From Pseudonocardia petroleophila (GTDB taxonomy: Bacteria; Actinomycetota; Actinomycetes; Mycobacteriales; Pseudonocardiaceae): DNA of 64,000 nt. This document shows positions 51,405-60,245 of this stretch, one piece after another. The notes beneath the pieces are model-generated. The model saw only the letters and a list, made by a program, of their open reading frames with translations, ran no database searches and was not told the DNA's origin. The position numbers and the translations under genes are program-made. The DNA lies in contig NZ_CP060131.1 of assembly GCF_014235185.1 (NCBI RefSeq), positions 3,603,501 through 3,667,500 on the forward strand. The letters run 5' to 3'. Each line of letters starts with the position of its first letter. The stretch's first letter is position 1.

Positions 51405-52312
51405 GATCCACCTCCGGAAACGAGAACCTGAATCTCGCCGACCGACACGCTGGTGTCGGCGGAAACCCGTACCGTCTGCTGCCCGGAGACCGGCGCGCCG
51501 CCGGAGATCCCGACCCAGCCGACCTGCCAGACGATCGTTGCCACGATCGGCCAGCGCCCCGATCCACCGGTCCGTTCGGGCAGCGACCGCAGCTCGTAGA
51601 CATAGCCGCAGTCGGGCGACGGCCCGGCCTGACCCGTCCACGGCGTCCCGGGCCCCTCGCAGACCACCCTTTCGCCGGACGGACCCAACTCCCATTCCAC
51701 CGCCGCCAGGCGACCGGTGGCCGTGACCTCGGCGTTGCCGACGGCGGCCGTCGCGCTCCGAGGGCCGGTCAGGTCCTGGTCGCGCTCGATCCACAACCAG
51801 ACCGGCACGCCGACGAATCCGTTGTCACCGGTGGACAGCCTGATCACCGGGCCGCTCAGCTCCAGCTCGTTGATCGCGAGCTGGGCAGGGATCGCCGGAT
51901 CGACTGCGAGCGGTGCCGGAGCGTTGGGGTCCGCCCCCTCGGCCAGCAGCGCCAGGAGCTCATCGCTGCGATCGGGACCCGCCACGAAACCTGTCGGACC
52001 GCCGTTCTCGCCGATCAACGGTTGAAGCGACGGCCGGCGGGGAGCGGGCTCTTCAGGGACGTCTTGTTGCGTGGGACGCCCGCTCGGCGGGTTGCCTCGA
52101 CTCGGGCCGTCACCGCCGTTCTCGTCCTGATCCGGACCAGTGTCGTCGGCCTCGGCGGGCCCGCCCGGCCGTCCGGGGTCGATCGCCTCGACCAGGCATC
52201 GCCCGCTGCTCACCACCACCTCGCACGGCGGTGGTTGGGCGTAGGCGGCGCCGGCGGTGGCCAGCGGGAGCAGCGCTGTGGCCAGAGTCAGACAACCCGC
52301 TCGTCTCAACAT
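51401..52312 (-). CDS. Secreted protein of the Tad operon
   Basis: A 303-residue protein with a Sec-type signal peptide (MLRRAGCLTLATALLPLATAGAAYAQ, cleavage after AYA). A Pro/Asp-rich linker follows, then a C-terminal beta-rich domain (GFVGVPVWLWIERDQDLTGP, GRWPIVATIVWQVGWVG). Conserved as a neighbour of cpaB in actinobacterial Tad loci; function unknown. The ATG overlaps the lipoprotein gene by seven bases. Confidence 0.75.
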   Translation of the reverse strand: MLRRAGCLTLATALLPLATAGAAYAQPPPCEVVVSSGRCLVEAIDPGRPGGPAEADDTGPDQDENGGDGPSRGNPPSGRPTQQDVPEEPAPRRPSLQPLIGENGGPTGFVAGPDRSDELLALLAEGADPNAPAPLAVDPAIPAQLAINELELSGPVIRLSTGDNGFVGVPVWLWIERDQDLTGPRSATAAVGNAEVTATGRLAAVEWELGPSGERVVCEGPGTPWTGQAGPSPDCGYVYELRSLPERTGGSGRWPIVATIVWQVGWVGISGGAPVSGQQTVRVSADTSVSVGEIQVLVSGGGS

Positions 52313-52908
52313 GGCTGATCCAGCGAGGGCGCGGTCGTCTCGACGAGCCACGTGCCGGAGGCGTCGCGCACGACTTCGGCCCGGTACTGATAGCGCGGGG
52401 TCTGGCTGGCCTGATCGTCGAGCACCGCGCCGTCCGCGTCGGCGACCAGCGTCGACCCACTGATGTCGATGCAGTCGAGCACCGCGACGCGATCGGGCTG
52501 CGGGGCGAGCGCGGGATCGGGACGCGCGTCGTGGGTGATCGCTCCCTCGACATGCGCCGGGACGCTCGCGTAGTTCCGTACCTCGATGACGACGTCGGTC
52601 AACGCCTGCCCACGGGCCACCATGCTCAACTCCGCCTCCCAGTCCTGCGCCGTCGGTGCTGCGAACGCCAGCTCGCTCACCCGCCAGAACTCCCCGTATG
52701 CGGCAATTCCCGCGGCGGACGGTGCGATCTCGTGCGTGGACGTGACGGTCGGCATTTGCGGCTCCGGCGGTGCGGGAGCGGTTCCCGAGCATGCTGACAA
52801 CAGCGACGCACCTGCCACGGCAGCCAGAGCGTGCTGCCGGGCGCGAGCGAGACGCCGACGCCGGGTCGATTCGGCAGGCCGATCGTGCACGTAGCTGATC
52901 ATCGCCAT
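52306..52908 (-). CDS. Lipoprotein, first gene of the Tad operon
   Basis: A 200-residue protein with a basic n-region (RRRRLARARQHALAAVAG) and the lipobox LLSAC. The external part (SELAFAAPTAQDWEAELSMV, YQYRAEVVRDASGTWLVET) looks like a small NTF2-like or beta domain. It should be anchored outside the membrane. It starts the Tad operon, right after the regulatory repeats at 52911-52988. An internal start MISYVHD is also possible. Confidence 0.7.
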   Translation of the reverse strand: MAMISYVHDRPAESTRRRRLARARQHALAAVAGASLLSACSGTAPAPPEPQMPTVTSTHEIAPSAAGIAAYGEFWRVSELAFAAPTAQDWEAELSMVARGQALTDVVIEVRNYASVPAHVEGAITHDARPDPALAPQPDRVAVLDCIDISGSTLVADADGAVLDDQASQTPRYQYRAEVVRDASGTWLVETTAPSLDQPC

Positions 52909-52910
52909 GG

Positions 52911-53059
52911 CCGTTCCCCTTCCGTTCCCTGCCGTTCCCCGACGATGCTGTACCGGTCCGGCCCGCGTCATGAGCTGACGGGGAACGGAGTACCAGGTGG
53001 CGTCAGCGGGCGAGGGCGAATCGCGACAGGTCCCCCGAATGGAGCACAGGAGGGAACGG
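52911..53059. promoter_or_regulatory. Clustered CCGTTCCC repeats between the Tad operon and a divergent lipoprotein
   Basis: CCGTTCCC occurs at 52911-52918, 52922-52929 and 52932-52939 (spacing 11 and 10 bases, one helical turn) and in reverse as GGGAACGG at 52981-52988 and 53052-53059. The third and fourth copies include GTTCCCCG (52934-52941) and CGGGGAAC (52979-52986), also present in inverted orientation before the T4SS operon. CATGAGCTGACG at 52969-52980 is identical to 62933-62944. A shared regulator site is likely; the regulator is unknown. Confidence 0.65.
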
Positions 53060-53136
53060 CTCCTCACCCCGATGCCCTTCGGCAAGCCGCGCCGAGGATC
53101 TGTCCACATGTGTGCAGACGGTCAACAACGACGGCG

Positions 53137-53733
53137 ATGGCTGTTGCGTCGGAGCGCTCAGAATCGGAACGTCAGCGCATGGCTCTCCTCCGACTCGCGC
53201 TCGCCGCGCTCGCGTTCCTGGTTCTCGCGTCTGGCTGCGCCGGTCCGGCGGCGCAGAGGGATCTGGTGCGGACGCTTGCCGAGACGGGATGTAATGGCGT
53301 GCCGGCGGTCGGCTACCAGCAGGTGGGGAGCCGAATCGTCCTGTCGGTCAGCGTCCAGGAGTGCGTCTCTGCGCATCCTCGGCGAATCGGCGAACTGTTG
53401 GGACACGGCGAGGCGGCCCGAGCCATGGGACGGGCGATCTGGTCGTCGCCGACGTACCGGTTCGACTCGGTCATGGTGACCGTGTATCGAACTGCCGACG
53501 AGCCGCACCGAACCCGGCCTCAGTCCGTCCTCGTCGAGCGGGAGCAGCTGGCCGCAGACTTCGGTCCGCGGAACGTCGCGCTCGACACTCCGCGCCCGTT
53601 CGACGACGGCGGACGCACTGCGTGGAGCTACATCCCGCTCTTCGCCGCTGTCGGCGGGGTACTCCTGCTCGCCGGGATGGTGCGTGCGATTCGCGCTGGC
53701 CGTGTTCTACCGATACTGATCATTCGTCGGTGA
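53137..53733 (+). CDS. Lipoprotein with a C-terminal membrane helix
   Basis: A 198-residue protein. The lipoprotein signal MALLRLALAALAFLVLASGC begins at an internal ATG (53179), which may be the true start. The external domain (NGVPAVGYQQVGSRIVLSVS, YRFDSVMVTVYRTADEPHR) ends in a membrane helix (YIPLFAAVGGVLLLAGMVRA). It is the only plus-strand gene between the Tad and T4SS operons and shares their regulatory region. Probably a surface protein of the transfer apparatus; function unknown. Confidence 0.65.
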   Translation: MAVASERSESERQRMALLRLALAALAFLVLASGCAGPAAQRDLVRTLAETGCNGVPAVGYQQVGSRIVLSVSVQECVSAHPRRIGELLGHGEAARAMGRAIWSSPTYRFDSVMVTVYRTADEPHRTRPQSVLVEREQLAADFGPRNVALDTPRPFDDGGRTAWSYIPLFAAVGGVLLLAGMVRAIRAGRVLPILIIRR

Positions 53734-53740
53734 TCAAGGG

Positions 53741-54880
53741 CTACAGCTCGAACGAGGCGTGGAGGTGGTCGTAGTGCCCGCCCGTCGCGTCGTCGGCGTC
53801 GTAGATTCCGCCGCCGGTGTAGGGGCGGCCCCAGCCGTCGGTGTCGGCGGTGTCGGGCGACCAGAAGCGGCCCTGCCAGATCAGGTACTTCACGTTGAGG
53901 GCGGCGGCGTGGGTGCGGAGCCAGGTGGCCAGGCGCCAGCCGTTCTGGAGTTCCTGGCCCTCGGGGAAGCGACCGGCGGTGTCGGGGAAGTAGTCGCAGG
54001 CTTGGCCGCGGGGGTGGTCGCTGTCGGGGTTCCAGGCGTGTTCGTCCCAGCAGCCTGCCGAGCGGATCGGGGCTCCGGGGCCGGGTTGGCCGAAGACGCG
54101 GACGATCTCGTCGTGGGCGTGTCGGGTGGCGGGGGTGAGGCAGCGCCCGCCGGTGGGGTCGTCGGCAGTGCACAGGGCGCTGACGCCGTCGAAGGGTGTC
54201 GGTACGGGGAGGTCGTCCACGGACACCGGGCCCGGTTCGGCGCTGTACTGCGCGGCGAGGGTGTGGACCCGGTCGAGATAGTTCGCTACGAGGTCGGCGC
54301 AGGTGCGGTCGCATCCGGCCTCGCCCGCGGTGGGGACGCCGGTGGCTGAGTCGGTCACCCGGCTGCAGCCGGCGATGTGGCAGACGAGCATCCCGTCCAG
54401 CGCGGACGTCGGCTTGCCGGTGGCCTGCAGGTGCGTGGCGGCGGCCTTGAGGTTCGCGCATACGAACGGGATCGCGAGCTCCAGGTGCCGTCGGGCGTCG
54501 AGGACGTCGGCGTCGGCGGGTGGTGGTGAGGTCTCCCATGGCCTCCCACCAGCGGTGGTCCAGTTGGCTTCGTTGAGCTGGTAGAGCCCGGCAGCGCCGC
54601 CGTTGCGGTCGCTGCTGTACGCGGTCGGGTCCCAGCTGCTCTCGGCTGTGATCTCGGCGATGACCCACAGTGGCGGCAGCTCCGGGCAGGTGGCCGTGGT
54701 GATGGCCGTGATGTGGGGGAGTAGCTCCTGGGCCAGGGGTGGGACCTTCGTCGCGTCGACGCCGCCGGTCGCAGTCTCGGCGGCGACGGCGGTGAGGCCG
54801 CCGAGCAGCGCGACGATGAGCACGATCGGCGCTGTGATCGCGGCGAGTCCAGCGGCACCGGCACCGGCGGCGCGGTTCAC
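53741..54880 (-). CDS. Peptidoglycan hydrolase: lytic transglycosylase fused to a D,D-peptidase-like domain
   Basis: A 379-residue protein with an N-terminal membrane anchor (LAAITAPIVLIVALLGGLTA), an SLT-type lytic transglycosylase domain (WVIAEITAESSWDPTAYSSD, catalytic Glu, then GAAGLYQLNEANW) and a C-terminal M15-like domain (WNPDSDHPRGQACDYF, HYDHLHASFEL). Such hydrolases (VirB1-like) open the wall for a conjugation channel. Last gene of the T4SS operon, five bases after the DUF4913 gene. Confidence 0.85.
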   Translation of the reverse strand: MNRAAGAGAAGLAAITAPIVLIVALLGGLTAVAAETATGGVDATKVPPLAQELLPHITAITTATCPELPPLWVIAEITAESSWDPTAYSSDRNGGAAGLYQLNEANWTTAGGRPWETSPPPADADVLDARRHLELAIPFVCANLKAAATHLQATGKPTSALDGMLVCHIAGCSRVTDSATGVPTAGEAGCDRTCADLVANYLDRVHTLAAQYSAEPGPVSVDDLPVPTPFDGVSALCTADDPTGGRCLTPATRHAHDEIVRVFGQPGPGAPIRSAGCWDEHAWNPDSDHPRGQACDYFPDTAGRFPEGQELQNGWRLATWLRTHAAALNVKYLIWQGRFWSPDTADTDGWGRPYTGGGIYDADDATGGHYDHLHASFEL

Positions 54881-54884
54881 GTCG

Positions 54885-55403
54885 CTACCTGTCGGGCGAC
54901 GCGGTCGGGAGCGTGGGCAGCGGGACGTGCTCGGTGAGCGTTCGAAAGCGCTCGTTGTGCGAGCAGTCGGCGAACGGGCCGAGCGGTGAGAGCAGCTCGC
55001 GCAGGCACGGGTCGAGATGGTCGCGGATCCACACCGACATCCCGACCCCTGCCTCGGGCGCGAGCTGCGTCCACGCGCGCCGCAATGCCTCGAAGCGGAA
55101 CACCGCTTCCGGGTGCTCCCACCACCGCGGGCACCACTTGATCTCGCCGCGCAGGGGCCGGGCGATGACCGCGGCGACGTGCCGATGAACCCAGCCGATC
55201 AGCCTGTCGGCGTCGATCCCCGTGTCCTCATCAGCAACGTCGTCTTGGGAGATGTCGTCGTCCTGCTCGGTAATCAGCTCGGCTCGACCGTTGATGACAC
55301 CGTCGAGGAGTTCGCTCTGGTGGGCGCGCCAGCCCTCGAGGACGCCGATGCGGGCCTGCAGCTCGATCAACAGTCGGCTCGCCGCGGTCGGGTCGTCGGT
55401 CAC
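54885..55403 (-). CDS. DUF4913-domain protein
   Basis: A 172-residue soluble protein. The N-terminal half has an acidic stretch (EQDDDISQDDVADEDTG); the C-terminal half carries the DUF4913 core GEIKWCPRWWEHPEAVFRFE and EALRRAWTQLAPEAGVGMSV. This family is typical of actinobacterial conjugative elements and is found near T4SS genes; its role is unknown. The start overlaps the coupling-ATPase stop by four bases. Confidence 0.85.
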   Translation of the reverse strand: MTDDPTAASRLLIELQARIGVLEGWRAHQSELLDGVINGRAELITEQDDDISQDDVADEDTGIDADRLIGWVHRHVAAVIARPLRGEIKWCPRWWEHPEAVFRFEALRRAWTQLAPEAGVGMSVWIRDHLDPCLRELLSPLGPFADCSHNERFRTLTEHVPLPTLPTASPDR

Positions 55404-57253
55404 GACGCCTCGCCTCCCCGGGTCGATGTCCCGGCGCTGGTCGTGAACGGGTTGTCCAGCCCGAGCGCTTCCTGTGCGGCGGCCCGGAGTTCGGCGAGGG
55501 CGACCGTTGAGTAGGTGCGGATGTCGACGGCGTCGTCTTCCTGGTACCAGGGCTGCAGCTCGCCCAGCCCGGCTCGCCGTCCGGTCGCAAGCAGCACGGC
55601 CTGGGAGCGGGGCAGGGCGCGCAGGACCGACACCGGCAGGACGGGTTCGCGGGTCGTCGAGTACTGCCGGCTGGGGCCGCGTGACCGGTCGTAGCTGGTG
55701 GACATCTTCTCGACATCGTGGTCACCGACGAGCCCGGAAAGTCGGCGCAGGAACTCGTGGTCATCGACACCGGCTCCGACGAGCTTGACGGTGGCTGCAG
55801 ACCAGAGCGCGTCCATGCCCTGGTTGCCCCAGACCCCGACGCCCTGCTGGTAGCTCTGCAGCATCGTGATCACCTGGATCCCCCGGGAGCCGAAGTGGCT
55901 GTAGAGCTGGGGGAGGGTCTTGATCGGGCAGATGTTCGCCGCCTCGTCGAGCACGGCGACGACGGGTGGGTCGAGCCGCCCGCCGCGGGCCTGCGCAGAC
56001 AGCTCGGCGACCTCCAGGATGCGGTCGACGAGAGCGGCGACGACCGGTGCCGCGGTGCCGGCACCCTCCTTCGACAGCAGGTGCATTGTCACCGGCCCAA
56101 TAGGGGCCTCGGCCAGCAGTTGCCAGGGGTCGAGTTCAAGGAGGCGCTGCGGGTCTCTGGGTGGTGTCCGCCAGGTCTCCGGTGGGGTGATCCAGCGCAG
56201 GATCCGCTCGGAGGTGAGGGCTTTGGTCGCCGTGCGGGCGGTCTGGAAGATGCCTTTGGTGGTGACGTCGGCGCCGGCCAGGCTCGCTTCCAGGTCGGCG
56301 GCTTCCAGCCCGGCGCCGGCGTTGTCCAGCGCGGTGATGGCGTCGCGGCGTCCGTACTGCAACCAGAGCAGAACGTCGCGCAGGGTCCCGCCGGACAGCG
56401 CAGCGGCCAGCAGCGTCCCGACGAGGACCTGCTCGCCTGCCGCGTGGAAGAAGGGGTCGCGCCGGGTGCCGCCGATGGTGCCCATGAAGTGCTCGGCCAG
56501 CCGGCTGGCCGCCTCGTAGCGGTGCGCGTCCGGTGCCTCGCGGACTGACCGAAGAGGGTCCCACCACCACCGCTGTTCGGCGTGCGCGATCTGCTGCGGG
56601 TCGAACGTCCACACGGCGCCGACCTGGCCTCGGAGGCCGGAGGTCAGCGCCCAGAGGTCGGCCTTGTTCGACGTCGCGACGACCAGCCCGGGGGCCGAGA
56701 GCACCGCGGGGACCGCGACGGCGCTGGTCTTGTTGGACCGCGGCCCCATGATGACCAGCGCGACGTCCTCCCAGGACATCCACACGTCGCGTCCGGCGAT
56801 GCGCACCATGCGGATGCCCCGCTCGGCCGCGGGCACGTCGCCACGCTGGTCGAGCGACGGGCGGAGGTGCCGCGCGCGCCGAGCCGACCCGCGGCCGCTG
56901 AGATCGCCGAGGTCGCGGCGGCGCAGCAGCGCACGGCGCGGGTCGCCGAGGCGCCCACCGCGGGTGGCCAGAACGACAGCTCCGGCGACGGCAGCGAGCT
57001 CGACGCCGACGAGAGCGGCCAGGGCCGTGACGAACGTGGTCGTCGACGCGGCGGGTGAGAGGGCGACGTCGATGCCGTCACGGGCCACCCGTAGGGGCAG
57101 GTCGAACGACAGGGCGGGCACCGGCCCCGGACCCGCGGAGACCGCCGCGGCCACCCAGACGTCCAAGGCGGCGATCCCGGCGGTCGCGATGGCGCCCAGG
57201 AGGAGCAGCGGCGCGGCGGCGTCGCGCATGATCGACGAGCTCGGGTTGCTCAT
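55400..57253 (-). CDS. VirD4/TraG-like conjugative coupling ATPase
   Basis: A 617-residue protein with two N-terminal membrane segments (LLLLGAIATAGIAALDVWVA and VTALAALVGVELAAVAGAVV), Walker A GPRSNKTS (K175, a variant of GPTGSGKT), Walker B VVAVLDEAANI and the TraG-type segment YSHFGSRGIQVITMLQSYQQ. It links the relaxase-DNA complex to the secretion channel. Overlaps the VirB4-like gene and the DUF4913 gene by four bases each. Confidence 0.9.
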   Translation of the reverse strand: MSNPSSSIMRDAAAPLLLLGAIATAGIAALDVWVAAAVSAGPGPVPALSFDLPLRVARDGIDVALSPAASTTTFVTALAALVGVELAAVAGAVVLATRGGRLGDPRRALLRRRDLGDLSGRGSARRARHLRPSLDQRGDVPAAERGIRMVRIAGRDVWMSWEDVALVIMGPRSNKTSAVAVPAVLSAPGLVVATSNKADLWALTSGLRGQVGAVWTFDPQQIAHAEQRWWWDPLRSVREAPDAHRYEAASRLAEHFMGTIGGTRRDPFFHAAGEQVLVGTLLAAALSGGTLRDVLLWLQYGRRDAITALDNAGAGLEAADLEASLAGADVTTKGIFQTARTATKALTSERILRWITPPETWRTPPRDPQRLLELDPWQLLAEAPIGPVTMHLLSKEGAGTAAPVVAALVDRILEVAELSAQARGGRLDPPVVAVLDEAANICPIKTLPQLYSHFGSRGIQVITMLQSYQQGVGVWGNQGMDALWSAATVKLVGAGVDDHEFLRRLSGLVGDHDVEKMSTSYDRSRGPSRQYSTTREPVLPVSVLRALPRSQAVLLATGRRAGLGELQPWYQEDDAVDIRTYSTVALAELRAAAQEALGLDNPFTTSAGTSTRGGEAS

Positions 57254-58725
57254 GGCCGGTGCCCGGCCGGGGGAGCGGACGTGGCGGGGCGCCGGAAGGC
57301 GCCGTCGGTGTCGTAGAGCACTTGCTCGGTGGGAGTGAGGGTGAGCGCGACCGGCAGTCCCATGCGCTCACCGGACTTGATCAGATACTTGCCCCGGCCG
57401 GGGTGCAGACGTCCCGAGTGCCAGGTCGGCGGGGCCGCCCAGGACGTGATGAGGGAGGCCTCCCCGTCGGTCAGCGAGGTGATGCGGCGCAGCCCGTCGA
57501 GTTCCTTGTCGGCCATGCCGCCCAGCAACAGGATCCCGTTGCGCGACGCCATGCCGCGGGCTTTGGCGCGGTCGGCCTCGGTGGGCAGGGCTTCCAGGTC
57601 GTCGAGGGAGTGGGTGACCTGGAACGACACGACGCCGCGGTGCCGGTTGAGCCGGGTGATCCGGTCGGAGCGCTCGACCAGACCGGGCGCGACTCGCAGG
57701 GCGCGCCACAGCTCGTCCTGGACCTGGACGACGTTGCGGCGCAGTCCGAGCGCGTGGGTGGCGTCGATGAGGCTCGCCGACCAGGCCCAGGAACAGAGCA
57801 TCGCCGCCGCGACCACATCGTCGTTGTCATCATCGAGGGCGGAGATGTCGAGCGACAGTGCGACCGTGTGCGGGTCGGCGACGACGCTGGACGGGCGGTC
57901 GAAGATCCCCCGGATCGCGCCCTCGCAGAGCAGGCCGAGCGTGTTCGTGAGCTCGCGGGTCGCGCGCCGGTAATCGGCGTCGTCGCTGCTGGCCGCGATC
58001 CGCTGCAGCGGGCCGACGCCGGTGGCCAGGACGTCGAGAACGTCGGGGATCACCGGCTCCGAGCAGCCCCGGCCGTCGACTGCGGTGTCGAGAGCTGCGC
58101 CGAGCAGCCGACGTTCGGTGACGTCGACGTCTCCGCGGCGGACGATGGTGATCAGAGCCTCGAGCAGCGACAGCCGGCGTGCCCTGATCGTTTCGTGGAG
58201 CCGTTCGCGCACGGCTCCGCTCGACCGGTCGCGGGCGGCGGACAGTGGGCCGGCGTCGAGGGGGTTGAGCGCGTGCAGGCCTCGCCCGATGCGCCAGACC
58301 GAGCCGCCCAGCGCCGTGATCAGTGGGGTGTACTCGCCCTTGATGTCTCCCGGGATGACGGCGGTCATGCCGTAGCCGACCAGTCCGGTGATCATGCGTT
58401 TGGTGATGGAGCTCTTGCCGATGCCCGGCTGGCCCTGGACCCAGACGCCGGTGTTGGACACCAGCCCCGTCCGTAGCCACTCGGCGGGATCGAGCCCGAC
58501 CGGCTCCGCGGTGTGCATGTGGCGCCCGATCGGCACGCCGTGCACCGACGCCCCGGAGGACACGGCGAACGGGAACAGCCCGCAGAGCTGGCTGGTGGTG
58601 GCGGCGTAGCGGACACCCGCCTCGACATGCGCCGCGCGGCCGCCGCCCCGTACCGGCCATCCCCAGCGGCGGGGGACAGGCCGGTCGCGGAAGCTCAGTG
58701 CGGGATCAACGTGGGTGTTCTGCAT
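57250..58725 (-). CDS. VirB4-like T4SS ATPase
   Basis: A 491-residue ATPase: Walker A GQPGIGKSS (K104), AVIPGDIKGEYTPLITALGG (an Asp-rich post-Walker segment), VALSLDISALDDDNDDVVAA and VVSFQVTHSLDDLEALPTEA, the order seen in the ATPase half of VirB4 proteins. The N-terminal half of VirB4 appears to be carried by the next upstream gene. The ATG at 58725 is chosen for GAGGAG seven bases upstream; an ATG at 58749 has no such site. Confidence 0.87.
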   Translation of the reverse strand: MQNTHVDPALSFRDRPVPRRWGWPVRGGGRAAHVEAGVRYAATTSQLCGLFPFAVSSGASVHGVPIGRHMHTAEPVGLDPAEWLRTGLVSNTGVWVQGQPGIGKSSITKRMITGLVGYGMTAVIPGDIKGEYTPLITALGGSVWRIGRGLHALNPLDAGPLSAARDRSSGAVRERLHETIRARRLSLLEALITIVRRGDVDVTERRLLGAALDTAVDGRGCSEPVIPDVLDVLATGVGPLQRIAASSDDADYRRATRELTNTLGLLCEGAIRGIFDRPSSVVADPHTVALSLDISALDDDNDDVVAAAMLCSWAWSASLIDATHALGLRRNVVQVQDELWRALRVAPGLVERSDRITRLNRHRGVVSFQVTHSLDDLEALPTEADRAKARGMASRNGILLLGGMADKELDGLRRITSLTDGEASLITSWAAPPTWHSGRLHPGRGKYLIKSGERMGLPVALTLTPTEQVLYDTDGAFRRPATSAPPAGHRP

Positions 58726-58754
58726 GGGAGTCTCCTCAGCCTCGGACATGGCGT

Positions 58755-60245
58755 TCAGCGCCGTGTGCGGTTGCGAGCTGTTTCGGCTGGGTTGATGCCG
58801 ACGCCGAGGGCGGCGGCGAAGCCCGCCGCCTGCGCGCCGCGCAGGCGGCGGAGCCGGAGCTTGGACTGCCCGGCGCGCTGCTCGAGATCGGCGACCGCCG
58901 CGGGAAGGTCGTCGGGGTCGGTGACCGTCGTGGTGAGGTACACGGTGAACCGGCCGACCCCGGCGCCCTCGGCCTCTTCGCGGGCCGACTGGAGGGCGCG
59001 GTCGCGGTCGTCGCGTTCGCGCTGGGTCTCGTCACGGCGGGTCCGGGCGGCCCAGGCGCGGCGGATCTGTCCGGAGGTGACCTCGGCCTCGACCTTGGCG
59101 GCGGCCTGGTCGGCGGGGTAGGGCTCGTAGAGCCAGGTCACGCGCCGCGGGTACGGGCCCGGGGTCAGGAGCGAGGCGAGGACGCGGGGGGCGACAGCTT
59201 GGCGGGGCGCCTCGCGCAACGCCCAGGACACCGAGATGCCCGAGTCGTGGCGGTAGGTGTCCCAGCTCTCCAGTGCGGCCACCGGCCCGGCCTCCGACCA
59301 GGCGAGCAGCGCGGCGCGGTCGTCGAGGCGGGTGATCTCGGATCGAGCGGTCGGATCGAACGCGACCCGGATGCGCCCGGTCAGCCAGCTCGTCGTCGCC
59401 CGGCCCAGCACGGCGACACCGCAGGCGCCGAGCCCGGTCTCGATGCCGGGCAGCCACCGGCCGACGTCGACCACGGCCGCGAACAGGTCCATGGGTCGGG
59501 GGTTGGCGCGGTTCGGGTCGAACACGACAGACAGGCGGGCATCGACCTCGGCCGCCGTCGTCGGCGTGATCGCCACGAGCTCGTCGAGCACCGTTCGCGA
59601 CAGCGCGGGTGCCCGCGGGTCGAGCGCGGCCGCGACGTGGTCACGCATGGTGGTGCCACCGCTGGGCGCTGTGTCCACGGTGACCGCGACGTGCTGGACG
59701 AGCGGCTGGTAGCCGAGGTCGGCGAGGAACACGCCCCAGGACGCGACCCACAGGTCGGTCTGCGCCGCATCGGCGAGGTCGAGACCGATGGGGGAACAGC
59801 GCAGGATCGCGGTGAGCGTCCCCGAGTTGCGGTCCCACAGCAGCGCGTGCCGCCCGCCGCGCCCGTCGTCGACATCGAGGGGGACCAGCGGGGCGAGGAC
59901 ACCGGGCAGGTCGTATGCGCGTGGGTGATCGGTGAGGACCCCTGCCGACAGCTCGGTCCACCCGCCGGCGCGGGCCCGGCTGAACCGGAACCGTCGCGTC
60001 AGGGCCTCTGCTGCGGTGACGCCGCCGACGCGGACCACGACCGCGCCGATGACGACGGCGCCGATCCCGGCCAGTGGCAGCGCGGCACGAGGCACCGTCG
60101 AGATCGCCAGAACGGGTGCGAGGACGGCGAGGAACACCGCGACCGTCGCTGAGGTCGACAGTGACCCGATTCCCCAGCCGCGTTCGGGGCGCCAGTTGCC
60201 GTAGAGCCGCGGACCCTCCGTGCGCCCGTCGGAGTGGGCGGTCAT
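58755..60245 (-). CDS. SCO6880-like T4SS membrane protein
   Basis: A 496-residue protein. Two helices (VAVFLAVLAPVLAISTVP and LPLAGIGAVVIGAVVVRVGG) are followed by a cytoplasmic part with HALLWDRNSGTLTAILRCSP, RVTWLYEPYPADQAAAKVEA and a long basic helix RRAWAARTRRDETQRERDDR. This is the layout of the SCO6880 family of actinobacterial conjugation proteins, which carries the N-terminal half of VirB4-type function. Starts at an ATG overlapping the TrbL-like stop. Confidence 0.85.
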   Translation of the reverse strand: MTAHSDGRTEGPRLYGNWRPERGWGIGSLSTSATVAVFLAVLAPVLAISTVPRAALPLAGIGAVVIGAVVVRVGGVTAAEALTRRFRFSRARAGGWTELSAGVLTDHPRAYDLPGVLAPLVPLDVDDGRGGRHALLWDRNSGTLTAILRCSPIGLDLADAAQTDLWVASWGVFLADLGYQPLVQHVAVTVDTAPSGGTTMRDHVAAALDPRAPALSRTVLDELVAITPTTAAEVDARLSVVFDPNRANPRPMDLFAAVVDVGRWLPGIETGLGACGVAVLGRATTSWLTGRIRVAFDPTARSEITRLDDRAALLAWSEAGPVAALESWDTYRHDSGISVSWALREAPRQAVAPRVLASLLTPGPYPRRVTWLYEPYPADQAAAKVEAEVTSGQIRRAWAARTRRDETQRERDDRDRALQSAREEAEGAGVGRFTVYLTTTVTDPDDLPAAVADLEQRAGQSKLRLRRLRGAQAAGFAAALGVGINPAETARNRTRR

